Shown one piece after another: positions 6,560-13,559 of a stretch of DNA of 18,555 nucleotides; position 1 is the first letter of the stretch, and every line of letters begins with the position of its first letter. The position numbers were made by a program, and so were the translations under genes. A model generated the notes under the pieces. That model was not told where the DNA came from, searched no databases, and saw only the letters and a program-made list of their open reading frames with translations. The DNA is taken from the NCBI GenBank assembly GCA_038224615.1, contig JBBRFH010000032.1:1-18555 (forward strand), written 5' to 3'. The DNA is from JBBRFH01 sp038224615. GTDB taxonomy: Bacteria; Planctomycetota; Phycisphaerae; Tepidisphaerales; Tepidisphaeraceae.

Positions 6560-7084
6560 ATGGACACAGAGCCGACGGACGAACAGCTTCTCGCGGACAT
6601 TACCGCGGCGGATGGTCGTTCACTGCGGCGGCTGCTGGATCGTCACGGGCGCTACTTGTACGGCATCGCCCGCACGCTGACGCGTAACGACGCCGAGGCC
6701 GAGGACGCGGTGCAGGAGACGTTGGTCGCGTTGTTGTCGGCCGAGTTTCGGGGGGCGTCGTCGGCGAAGACCTTTCTGGTGTCGATCCTGATCCGTCAGG
6801 CGGCACTGATTCGGCGGAAGCGAAAATGGTGGCTGCGGATCGTTCCGACCTACGACGAACCGCCGTCACGCGGAACCGGACACGAGCAGACGGTCGACGC
6901 CAAACTTGATTTGGCGGCGTTGCTCGATCGGCTCTCGCCGGAGCATCGCGAAGTGATCGTGATGCGGGAACTGCAGTCGATGACGTATGACGAGATCGCC
7001 GAGGCGCTGGACGTGCCCAGAGGAACAGTCGAATCACGACTGCACCGGGCCCGACAGCAATTGCAGCAATTGTGGAAACAGTGA
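6560..7084 (+). CDS. ECF-type RNA polymerase sigma factor
   Basis: It has 174 aa from the ATG at 6560 (MDTEPTDEQLL, a typical ECF opening); a GTG at 6542 in the same frame is an alternative, and neither has a good Shine-Dalgarno. Region 2 (about 20-90) contains ARTLTRNDAEAEDAVQETLVAL, which includes the -10 recognition helix, and a basic RRKRKWW end. Region 4 (about 117-172) has LLDRLSPEHREVIVMRELQ and the -35-binding helix-turn-helix MTYDEIAEALDVPRGTVESRLHRAR in overlapping segments. It would direct polymerase to a small regulon. The next gene encodes a zinc-motif membrane anti-sigma factor, so its activity is probably released by an envelope signal. ECF factors often act on their own operon, and short direct repeats upstream could be relevant, but I cannot name a cognate promoter. 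Confidence 0.93.
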   Translation: MDTEPTDEQLLADITAADGRSLRRLLDRHGRYLYGIARTLTRNDAEAEDAVQETLVALLSAEFRGASSAKTFLVSILIRQAALIRRKRKWWLRIVPTYDEPPSRGTGHEQTVDAKLDLAALLDRLSPEHREVIVMRELQSMTYDEIAEALDVPRGTVESRLHRARQQLQQLWKQ

Positions 7085-7100
7085 TACGGGGTTGTCGGTC

Positions 7101-7187
7101 GTAGGGTGCGATTTATCGCACCGCGATCATGGTCATGCGAGCGAACGAAACGAAACGAAACGAATGGTGCGATGAATCGCATCCTAC
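7101..7187. repeat. MITE-like composite inverted repeat between sigma and anti-sigma genes
   Basis: A left arm at 7101-7122 and a right arm at 7166-7187 are inverted copies matching at 20 of 22 positions. Each arm is itself palindromic (GGTGCGAT..ATCGCACC). The centre holds tandem CGAAA units (about 7145-7161). The element ends 8 nt before the chosen anti-sigma start, so it forms most of the intercistronic RNA. No transposase is encoded. Confidence 0.8.
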
Positions 7188-7194
7188 AAGAACC

Positions 7195-7647
7195 GTGAAT
7201 TGCCTCTGCGAACAAGATCTTCACCTGCTGCTCGACAACGAGTATCCGCTTGAGCGCCTGCAGGACGCCCACGCCCATCTGCGGCAGTGCCCCGCGTGCG
7301 AGGCGCGGCTGGCCGAGTTGCGGATGATCGGCGACATCGTGCGCAACGCCCCGCTGCCCACGCCGGCGAAGGCGGCGATCGAGCGGTGGCAACGCAGCTT
7401 CGCGCACGTACAGGAACAACAGGTCCGCCGGCTCGCCAGTTGGATGACGGCAGCGGCGTCGATCGTGCTGGCGGTGTCGCTTTACTCGGCGATGTCGCAC
7501 CAGGCCGTCGCCGCCCCTCCGCAACTTGCCGAGTGGGAAGCCGCCGTCATCGGCATCGACAGCAGCGCCCCCGATGAGCAGGCGACCGCACAGTGGATCA
7601 GCACCGATCTTTCGCGACAGCAGCGCGCCGGGAGCAATAACCCATGA
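7195..7647 (+). CDS. Membrane anti-sigma factor with N-terminal zinc-binding (zf-HC2-like) domain
   Basis: It has 150 aa from the GTG at 7195, giving MNCLCEQDL..., the usual beginning of this family. An ATG at 7129 in the same frame lies inside a repeat and is rejected. The zinc motif is Cys3 or Cys5 with His28, Cys32 and Cys35 (HLRQCPAC). A hydrophobic segment at about 84-100 is the single membrane span, leaving a cytoplasmic sigma-binding domain and a periplasmic C-terminal tail of about 50 residues. It follows the ECF sigma gene and overlaps the next gene by 4 nt (ATGA). It would hold the sigma factor inactive at the membrane. The Shine-Dalgarno is weak, so coupling or low expression relative to sigma is possible. 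Confidence 0.85.
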   Translation: MNCLCEQDLHLLLDNEYPLERLQDAHAHLRQCPACEARLAELRMIGDIVRNAPLPTPAKAAIERWQRSFAHVQEQQVRRLASWMTAAASIVLAVSLYSAMSHQAVAAPPQLAEWEAAVIGIDSSAPDEQATAQWISTDLSRQQRAGSNNP

Positions 7648-8189
7648 CGCGGCTGATCGTGATCACAGGTTTCATCGTCGCGTTCACGGCGGGCTTGATG
7701 GCGGGCTTCGCGTGGAAGGGCAACCTGATCAGCCGCGCGGCGCCAGGCGATTCACCGCGCCCCGGTTTCGGCGGCGGACCCGGGCGCGATCCGGGAAGCT
7801 GGATCGCCCAGCAACTGGACCTGACCCCCGAGCAGCAAAAGCAGATGAAGGAGATCTGGTCCGAAGTCAGCCATCGCGGCGGCGGACCGGCGCGCGAGAG
7901 GCGCGGGCAGATCCGCCACGAGCAGGAAGAGGCGATCGCCAAGCTCATCCACGAGCAAGACAAGACGGCGTATCAGAAGATCATCGACGACGCCAAGGTC
8001 AAGGCCGATGCGATCGAGGCCGACGGGAGGAAATCGTTCGAGCAGGCTGTCGCCAAGACCAAGTCAATCCTGTCGGCGGACCAACTCAAGAAGTACGAAG
8101 CAATCCTGGCCAAGGCCCCTGGCCCGCCCGATCGCGGCCCCGGTGGAGAGCGCGGCGACCGCGCGCCCCCGCCTTCGACCCGGCCGTAA
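7644..8189 (+). CDS. Spy/CpxP-like periplasmic protein with two LTxxQ-type motifs
   Basis: It has 181 aa. Its ATG overlaps the anti-sigma stop by 4 nt, so it is translationally coupled. A hydrophobic stretch at 3-23 is a signal anchor or signal peptide. A Gly/Pro-rich linker (about 33-51) is followed by a helical, highly charged domain: LTPEQQKQMKEIW (60-72) begins it and LSADQLKKYEAIL (143-155) ends it. The paired LTxxQ motifs are the hallmark of CpxP/Spy proteins and related periplasmic metal/stress sensors (CnrX, ZraP). The tail (157-181) is Pro/Arg/Gly-rich and likely disordered. Its place directly behind a sigma/anti-sigma pair suggests a periplasmic sensor or chaperone that modulates the pair, which is inference. 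Confidence 0.75.
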   Translation: MTRLIVITGFIVAFTAGLMAGFAWKGNLISRAAPGDSPRPGFGGGPGRDPGSWIAQQLDLTPEQQKQMKEIWSEVSHRGGGPARERRGQIRHEQEEAIAKLIHEQDKTAYQKIIDDAKVKADAIEADGRKSFEQAVAKTKSILSADQLKKYEAILAKAPGPPDRGPGGERGDRAPPPSTRP

Positions 8190-8209
8190 CGCAGTGCCGA
8201 CATAATGGT

Positions 8210-8247
8210 CCGTAAAAAACAGACGTGCAATCATCACGCATTTACGG
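8210..8247 (+). other. Hairpin in the leader of the Gly-rich secreted protein gene
   Basis: CCGTAAA (8210-8216) pairs with TTTACGG (8241-8247), with an inner CGTG/CACG pair (8224-8227, 8235-8238). It lies 21 nt past the stop of the Spy-like gene. There is no T run after it, so it may be an mRNA-processing or regulatory structure rather than a terminator. Confidence 0.4.
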
Positions 8248-8280
8248 AGATCAAGAACACTTTCTCTTACAGGAGCAGAT

Positions 8281-8910
8281 ATGAACGTCCGAACGATTCT
8301 GACAACCGCAGTTCTCGGTATCGCCACCCTGGCACTCGCCCAAGACCAGGGCAATAACAACCCCGCCGGCGGCAACCCGCCCGGCGGAGGCGGAGGCGGA
8401 CAACGCGGCGCTGGTGGAGGAGGCGGTGGCGGTGGCGGCGGTGGTGGTGGTGGAGGCGGACAACGCGGCAACTTCGATCCCACACAGATGCGCCACATGA
8501 TGATGCAGCGCTTCAAAGACCAACTGCAGGTCCCCGATGACGAGTGGAAGGTTATCGAGCCTAAATTGACCAAGGTCGTCGAAGCACAACGCGAGCTGCG
8601 CGGCGGTGGATTCGGGGGCGGTCGACGTGGCGCCGGTGGTGGACCGGGCGCCGGTGGTGGACCGGGCGGTGGCGGCGGCGATCAGCAGCCCCCGCAGCCG
8701 ACGACCGAATTCGGCATCGCCCAGCGCGACCTGCGCACCGCAGTCGAAGCCGAAGGAACCAGTCAGGAAGAGATCGACAAGAAGCTCGCCGTCTATCGCG
8801 CCGCCCGCGTGAAGGCCGAAGCCGCACTCGAAGCCGCCCGCAAGGATCTCAAGGAGGTCCTCTCGGCCCGGCAGGAAGCCGCGCTCGTGCTCAACGGCCA
8901 GCTCGAATAG
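8281..8910 (+). CDS. Secreted Gly-rich protein with Spy-like helical segments
   Basis: It has 209 aa. AGGAG lies 6 nt before the ATG. A signal peptide (1-20) ends in ALA/QDQ. Two Gly-rich low-complexity blocks (34-63, including 16 consecutive Gly at 45-60, and 108-133) separate helical segments: a Met-rich, amphipathic stretch at 65-107 (RHMMMQRF, VPDDEWKVIEPKL) and a charged helix at 143-209 ending LSARQEAALVLNGQLE. The last segment resembles the end of LTxxQ-family proteins, so this may be a second, diverged Spy-like protein; I would not assign a function. The blocks grew by duplication: an 18-bp stretch is repeated perfectly in tandem at 8629-8664, and another 18-bp stretch recurs exactly 60 bp apart (8392 and 8452). 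It probably belongs to the sigma module. Confidence 0.7.
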   Translation: MNVRTILTTAVLGIATLALAQDQGNNNPAGGNPPGGGGGGQRGAGGGGGGGGGGGGGGGGQRGNFDPTQMRHMMMQRFKDQLQVPDDEWKVIEPKLTKVVEAQRELRGGGFGGGRRGAGGGPGAGGGPGGGGGDQQPPQPTTEFGIAQRDLRTAVEAEGTSQEEIDKKLAVYRAARVKAEAALEAARKDLKEVLSARQEAALVLNGQLE

Positions 8911-8921
8911 CCGCCGCACGA

Positions 8922-8943
8922 CGGCGCATCCATCGGTGCGCCG
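8922..8943 (+). other. Hairpin after the Gly-rich protein gene (weak terminator candidate)
   Basis: CGGCGCA (8922-8928) pairs with TGCGCCG (8937-8943) over a loop of 8 nt, 11 nt after the stop codon. No T tract follows directly (the nearest is TTTCT about 20 nt on), so it is a poor intrinsic terminator. Confidence 0.35.
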
Positions 8944-9019
8944 CTCGTGGGCCAGCCGTTGTAGTTTCTCACACGCCGGGGTCCGCTCCGACCAGCGGGC
9001 TTCGGCTTTTGAAGACGAA

Positions 9020-9094
9020 TGTGGCGTGGTGCGTGTGACGTGAGCCGGTCGTTTCAAGGTTCACGCAACGCGTATCACGCCACACGGATCACAC
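9020..9094. repeat. Inverted repeat built from GCGTGAT-type heptamers, upstream of gspE
   Basis: The arms 9020-9046 and 9058-9084 are inverted copies agreeing at about 21 of 27 positions, with a perfect outer 9 bp (TGTGGCGTG/CACGCCACA). Both arms read as 7-bp units: GCGTGGT, GCGTGTG, ACGTGAG on the left; TTCACGC, AACGCGT, ATCACGC, CACACGG, ATCACAC on the right. It ends 6 nt before the gspE ATG, so it occupies the place of the ribosome-binding site and promoter. Confidence 0.65.
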
Positions 9095-9100
9095 TGCCTT

Positions 9101-10825
9101 ATGTCGTTCATCGATCAAGTTCGTAGTTTCGGCCTGCTCGACGACGCCGCCGCCGAGCGCGCGCGGCAGTTCGTCTCGCAGGGCAAGCTGCTCGAGGACG
9201 CCATCCTCGCCGCCGACGGCCTGACCGAAGACGCCCTGCTTCGCTTCATGGCCGAGCAGTTCGAGTTGCCTTACGTCGATCTCGAAAAACGCGCACCGAC
9301 GAAGGAGTTCCTCGCCAAATTTCCGTTGCGGGTGCTGGTACACCACGCCGTTTTGCCGATCGAGGAGTCTAACGGCGTGACGCTCGTCGTCACGTCGCGC
9401 GTCAGCGAAACCGCCGGCATCGACGAGTTGCGACTGCTCACCGGCCGCCAGATCGCGATCGCGCTGGCACCGGCGGCGGAGATCGAGCGGGCGCTGCGCA
9501 CGCTGCTCGGCGTCGGCGCCGACACGCTGCAATCCCTCGACGCCGCCGCCGGCATCCAGGTCATCGAGAACGACCACGAAGGCGATCTCGATTCCACCGA
9601 GGCCGCCCACGACGCGTCGATCATCAAGTTCGTCAACCAGATCCTCAGCGAGGCCATCGAAGCCCGCGCCACCGACGTACACATCGAGCCGTTTGAAGAC
9701 CAGCTTCGCCTGCGCTATCGCATCGACGGCGTGCTGGTCGAAGCCAATGTCCCGCCGAGCGTGCGGCGGTTCCACGCGGCGATCGTGTCGCGACTGAAGA
9801 TTCTCAGCCACCTCGACATCGCCGAAAAGCGCCTCCCCCAGGACGGCCGAATCAAGCTCAAGCTCGGCGGCAAGGAAATCGACGTCCGCGTCTCGATCAT
9901 TCCCATGATCCACGGCGAGGCCGTCGTGCTGCGTATCCTGCACCGCAGCAGCGCGCTGATGGGCACCGCGCACCTTGGCATGGCGTCGCGCGATCGCGCG
10001 ATCTTCGATCAAATTCTTGAGATGCCCCACGGCATCGTCCTGGTGACCGGGCCGACCGGCTCGGGCAAAACCACGACGCTCTACGCGGCACTGGGCGCGA
10101 TCAACACCGAGCAGCGCAAGATCATCACGATTGAAGATCCGGTCGAATACCAGCTTCGCGGCGTGAACCAGATCCAGGTCAGCACCAAGACCGGGTTGAC
10201 GTTCGGCGCTGGTCTCCGCGCGATCCTTCGACACGACCCGGACGTCGTCCTCGTCGGCGAAATTCGCGATCGCGAGACGGCGGAGATCGCGGTGCAGGCG
10301 TCGCTCACGGGTCACCTCGTGTTCAGCACGCTTCACACCAACGACGCCCCCGGCGCCGCCACGCGGCTGATCGACATGGGCATCGAGCCGTACCTCGTCG
10401 CTTCATCGCTCGAAGTCGTCATCGCGCAGCGCCTCGTGCGACTCATCTGCGAACACTGCAAGGCAGAACTGCCCAAAGACCAGGCCGCCCGCATCCGCGA
10501 GCAGTTCGGCGACAAGGCGCCGGCGGTGCTGTATCACGGCAAGGGGTGTCGTAAGTGCCAGGATACCGGCTATCTCGGGCGGCAAGGCGTGTTCGAGATG
10601 ATGGCGATCACCGACGAAATCCGCTCACTGATCCTCACCCGCGCTCCATCGCACGAACTGCGCAAGATCGCGATGCGTGAGGGAATGAAGAGCCTGCGCG
10701 ACGATGGCTGGCGCATCATCCGCGACGGACGAACGACCGTCGACGAGGTATTGCAGAACACCAAGGACGAGGAGCACCAGTTCCGCTTCGGCACCAGCGC
10801 CGCACAGCCGGCGGAGGCGCACTGA
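9101..10825 (+). CDS. gspE: Type II secretion ATPase GspE
   Basis: It has 574 aa and is the cytoplasmic hexameric ATPase that powers pseudopilus assembly. The N-terminal GspE_N/MshEN-like region is at about 1-140. The catalytic core carries the Walker A motif GPTGSGKT (317-324), the Asp-box region ITIEDPVEY (342-350), Walker B DVVLVGEIRD (381-390) and the His-box STLHTND (409-415). Four cysteines, Cys450/Cys453 and Cys483/Cys486, form the zinc-binding C-terminal subdomain typical of GspE and PilB. GspE rather than PilB is chosen from its downstream partners (GspG-GspD). Its stop overlaps the gspF start by 1 nt. There is no clear Shine-Dalgarno; a heptamer inverted repeat takes that position. 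First gene of the operon in this arrangement. Confidence 0.95.
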   Translation: MSFIDQVRSFGLLDDAAAERARQFVSQGKLLEDAILAADGLTEDALLRFMAEQFELPYVDLEKRAPTKEFLAKFPLRVLVHHAVLPIEESNGVTLVVTSRVSETAGIDELRLLTGRQIAIALAPAAEIERALRTLLGVGADTLQSLDAAAGIQVIENDHEGDLDSTEAAHDASIIKFVNQILSEAIEARATDVHIEPFEDQLRLRYRIDGVLVEANVPPSVRRFHAAIVSRLKILSHLDIAEKRLPQDGRIKLKLGGKEIDVRVSIIPMIHGEAVVLRILHRSSALMGTAHLGMASRDRAIFDQILEMPHGIVLVTGPTGSGKTTTLYAALGAINTEQRKIITIEDPVEYQLRGVNQIQVSTKTGLTFGAGLRAILRHDPDVVLVGEIRDRETAEIAVQASLTGHLVFSTLHTNDAPGAATRLIDMGIEPYLVASSLEVVIAQRLVRLICEHCKAELPKDQAARIREQFGDKAPAVLYHGKGCRKCQDTGYLGRQGVFEMMAITDEIRSLILTRAPSHELRKIAMREGMKSLRDDGWRIIRDGRTTVDEVLQNTKDEEHQFRFGTSAAQPAEAH

Positions 10826-12057
10826 TGGCGTCGTTCGCGTATGTCGCACTCGATCGTCAGGGCAAGCGAACGACGGGCACCGTCCCCGCCGACTCGCGCG
10901 CCGCGGCCATGGACGCGGTGCTCGGCCAGGGGCTGTCGCCGGTGTCGCTCGAAGAAGCCAGCAGCGCCGCAACGCCGACGGCTGGGCGCGGGGGCGCGTT
11001 CCTGTCCTTCCGCAGAGCCAAGGTCAGCCAGAAGGCCGTCGAAAACTTCACGCGTGAACTCGCCAATCTCCTTGCCGCGGGCCTCTCGCTCTCGCGTGCC
11101 CTCGCGTTGCTGAAGCGCGAAACCTCCAATCCCGCCGCCAGGGAAACGTGGACGAAAATCCACGACAGCGTCGTCGGCGGCGACCCGCTTGCCGACTCGA
11201 TGGCGCAGTTCCCCAGCGCCTTCTCCACCGTCTATATCGCCATGGTCCGCGCCGGCGAGACGGGCGGGTTCCTGCACGTCGTCCTGCAGCAGATCTCCGA
11301 CTTCCGCCAGCGCGAACAGGACCTCAAGGGCAAGGTGAAGGCCGCGATGATCTACCCGATCGCGCTGGCTTTCGTCGCGACGGGCGTGCTGATCTTCCTG
11401 CTGACGTTCTTCATCCCGCGCTTCAGCGGCATCTTCGAGCAATTTGGCTCGAATCTGCCGTTGCTGACGCGCATCGTCGTGGCAATCAGCGGATTCCTGA
11501 TCGTGTACGGCCCGTTCATCCTCATCCCGATCATCTTCGGCATCTACACGCTGCGGCGTTGGTTCAAGACCGACAAAGGCCGTCGCGTGCTCGAGCGGGC
11601 GGTGCTGGCGACACCGGCGCTGGGACTGGTGTCGGCGCGGTTTGCGCTGGTGCGCTTCACGCGGATGCTGGGCACGCTGGTCGGCTCGGGCGTGCCGCTG
11701 GTGGCGTCGCTGAAGGTCGCCAAGGAGGCGATCGGCAACCAACTGCTCGCCGACACCGTCGGCCACGCGATCGAACAGGTGCAGCGCGGCACGCCGCTCA
11801 GCCAGGCGCTGGCGACGAACTCCAAGCTCTTTCCCCCCAGCGTGATCGAGATGATCGCCGTCGCCGAGGAAACCGGCCGCGTGGACAAGGAACTGATACG
11901 GATGAGCCTGACGTACGAGACCGAACTTGACCGCAATCTGCGCATGCTCGTGGCGCTGGCCGAGCCGTTGCTGCTGCTGGTGATGGCGGCACTCATCGGC
12001 ACGGTGGTCGTCAGCATGCTGCTGCCGATCTTCACGCTTGGGGATGTGGTGAATTGA
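10825..12057 (+). CDS. gspF: Type II secretion inner-membrane platform protein GspF
   Basis: It has 410 aa and is the polytopic membrane protein that couples GspE to pseudopilus growth. Two T2SSF domains are present (about 74-197 and 276-400), each with the family's AGL/S.. and ..GE(T)GG or EETG motifs (MVRAGETGG at 140-148, VAEETGRVD at 346-354). Membrane spans are near 174-198, 215-242 and 378-402. The start ATG overlaps the gspE stop as TGATG. It is followed by a gap of 121 nt, the only sizeable break in the operon, before gspG. Confidence 0.95.
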   Translation: MASFAYVALDRQGKRTTGTVPADSRAAAMDAVLGQGLSPVSLEEASSAATPTAGRGGAFLSFRRAKVSQKAVENFTRELANLLAAGLSLSRALALLKRETSNPAARETWTKIHDSVVGGDPLADSMAQFPSAFSTVYIAMVRAGETGGFLHVVLQQISDFRQREQDLKGKVKAAMIYPIALAFVATGVLIFLLTFFIPRFSGIFEQFGSNLPLLTRIVVAISGFLIVYGPFILIPIIFGIYTLRRWFKTDKGRRVLERAVLATPALGLVSARFALVRFTRMLGTLVGSGVPLVASLKVAKEAIGNQLLADTVGHAIEQVQRGTPLSQALATNSKLFPPSVIEMIAVAEETGRVDKELIRMSLTYETELDRNLRMLVALAEPLLLLVMAALIGTVVVSMLLPIFTLGDVVN

Positions 12058-12074
12058 GGTAGCCGAAATGCAGC

Positions 12075-12102
12075 AGTCAATAGTCGATAGTCAATAGTCA
12101 GA
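12075..12102. repeat. Heptanucleotide tandem repeat (AGTCAAT type) in the gspF-gspG gap
   Basis: Four 7-bp units run in tandem: AGTCAAT, AGTCGAT, AGTCAAT, AGTCAGA. Thirty bases on, a separate hairpin GGAGTC-T-GACTCC (12134-12146) is present, and GAATTC occurs at 12101 and near 12148. Nothing else is seen in this 121-nt gap apart from the gspG ribosome-binding site. Confidence 0.8.
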
Positions 12103-12178
12103 ATTCAATAGCGATTGCGGCATTCTGAGGTATGGAGTCTGACTCCTGAATTCGAGTCCAGCAGGAATTGAGAACGAT

Positions 12179-12622
12179 ATGACAGAAGCGAACACAAAAC
12201 GTCGACCGAGTGGTTTTACGCTGATCGAGTTGTTGCTCGTGCTGGTGATCCTGGGCGTGCTGGCGGCGCTGGTGGTGCCGAAGTTCACCGGCCGGTCCAA
12301 GCAGGCGAAGGAGACGGCGGCCAGGAGCGACGTGCGCACGATCGCGGCGCAGATCGACACGTTTGAGAACGACACGACCCGTTTCCCCACCAGCGAAGAA
12401 GGGCTAAGCGCCCTCGTCACCGCGCCTTCGGGCGTGACGAACTGGAACGGCCCGTACCTCAAAGGCGGCATCCCCAAGGACCCGTGGGGCAACCCCTTCC
12501 AATACCGCCAGCCCGGCCAGCACAACCCGAAGGATTTTGACCTGTTCTCGTTCGGCGCCGACGGCCGCGAAGGCAATGACGACATCGGGAACTGGGAAGC
12601 CGAATCCACCGCATCGCCGTGA
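12179..12622 (+). CDS. gspG: Major pseudopilin GspG
   Basis: It has 147 aa and is the main subunit of the periplasmic pseudopilus. The prepilin peptidase site is Gly12/Phe13 (SGFTLIE) with Glu17 at mature +5, followed by a hydrophobic helix (13-37). The C-terminal part has the GspG signature: FPTSEEGLSALV, GPYLKGGIPKDPWGNPFQYR, and an acidic calcium-loop end, DLFSFGADGREGNDD. A short AGGA/GAGA element precedes the ATG. Its stop overlaps the next start by 1 nt. The processing enzyme (GspO/PilD) is not encoded in the window. Confidence 0.96.
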   Translation: MTEANTKRRPSGFTLIELLLVLVILGVLAALVVPKFTGRSKQAKETAARSDVRTIAAQIDTFENDTTRFPTSEEGLSALVTAPSGVTNWNGPYLKGGIPKDPWGNPFQYRQPGQHNPKDFDLFSFGADGREGNDDIGNWEAESTASP

Positions 12623-13137
12623 TGACCCGTCACTGCCGCTCCAACTTCGCCGCAGCGTCGGTCGGCTTCACGCTGATCGAGCTGATCGTGGTGCTGCTGA
12701 TCATCAGCGTCACCATGGCGATGGCTGCGCCGTCGCTGCACGGCTGGAGCGACGGGGCCAAATTGCGTGATGCGGGCGACCAGTTCATCGCGTCGGCGCG
12801 ATGGGCCCGGGCGCAGGCGATCCTCACCGGCACGCCGCATGTGCTGAAGGTCGACGCCGCCGCAGGCACTTACATGGTCGGCAGCGCAGAGGCGGACGGC
12901 ACCAGTGGCGCGATGTCCGTGACGCCCGTCTCCGGCGAGTACGGACAACGGACGGCGATGCCGCAATCATTCCGCATCGACCTGATCGGCGGCGGCGAAT
13001 CGGGCGGCACGATCGTGTTTTACGCCAACGGCCGTTGTACGCCTGCCCAGGTGCGCATCACCTCGGTGCAGCAGAAGACGCTCGACATCGCCAGCACTTT
13101 TCCGGCCGACCCGTTTCGCGTGGTGACGCCTCGATGA
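12622..13137 (+). CDS. gspH: Minor pseudopilin GspH
   Basis: It has 171 aa from the ATG at 12622, which overlaps the gspG stop as TGATG, matching the gspE-gspF junction; a GTG one codon earlier is possible. The cleavage site is Gly15/Phe16 (VGFTLIE) with Glu20 at +5, then a hydrophobic helix to about 36. The C-terminal beta-rich part has the GspH-like opening (RDAGDQFIASARWARAQAI) and a VFYANGRC segment. It is a low-abundance tip or scaffold pseudopilin. Its stop overlaps gspI by 4 nt. Confidence 0.88.
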   Translation: MTRHCRSNFAAASVGFTLIELIVVLLIISVTMAMAAPSLHGWSDGAKLRDAGDQFIASARWARAQAILTGTPHVLKVDAAAGTYMVGSAEADGTSGAMSVTPVSGEYGQRTAMPQSFRIDLIGGGESGGTIVFYANGRCTPAQVRITSVQQKTLDIASTFPADPFRVVTPR

Positions 13138-13559
13138 TCTGTAGCCGCCGCACAACTTCGCACGCCAATCGTCGCAGCGGCTTCACGCTGATCGAGGTGC
13201 TGGCGGCGCTCGTGCTCGTCGGCATCGTGCTGCCCGTCGCATGGCGCGGCATCACGCTCTCGATGCAGGCGTCGGCTCGCGCCAAGCATTTGTCCGAGGC
13301 GACCGAACTCGCGCACCTGAAGTTGAACGAATTGGTCCTCCAGAACGACACCACCGCGTTGGCCAGCAGCGGCGACATCGACGCCAACGGCTCGACCTAT
13401 CACTGGACAAGCCGGTCGGTCTCCCGCGATTTCGGCATGTTCGAGATCACCGTCGAAATCGGCTGGACGTCCGCCGGCCGCGACGGCTCGACGAGCGTCA
13501 CGACGCTCGTCTATCCGTCGACGTCCACATCTTCCAGCACGACTGGAGGTGGCGGATGA
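13134..13559 (+). CDS. gspI: Minor pseudopilin GspI
   Basis: It has 141 aa from the ATG at 13134, which overlaps the gspH stop as ATGA; much longer in-frame readings upstream run through gspH and are artefacts. The cleavage site is Gly16/Phe17 (SGFTLIEVLAAL) with Glu21 at +5, then a hydrophobic helix. The GspI-like ATELAHLKLNELVLQN stretch follows. The C terminus is a Ser/Thr run ending in GGGG. In known systems GspI nucleates the I-J-K tip complex. Its stop overlaps the gspJ start by 4 nt. Confidence 0.88.
   Translation: MICSRRTTSHANRRSGFTLIEVLAALVLVGIVLPVAWRGITLSMQASARAKHLSEATELAHLKLNELVLQNDTTALASSGDIDANGSTYHWTSRSVSRDFGMFEITVEIGWTSAGRDGSTSVTTLVYPSTSTSSSTTGGGG

Noticed and set aside
9089..10336. 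415-codon minus-strand reading frame opposite gspE
   Set aside because: It mirrors a firmly identified gene with Walker motifs. Its composition (Asp/Arg/Gln/His-rich, no domain) is typical of the antisense frame of GC-rich codons.
10570..11766. 398-codon minus-strand frame opposite gspE/gspF
   Set aside because: It spans the junction of two real genes and has a low-complexity charged composition without motifs.
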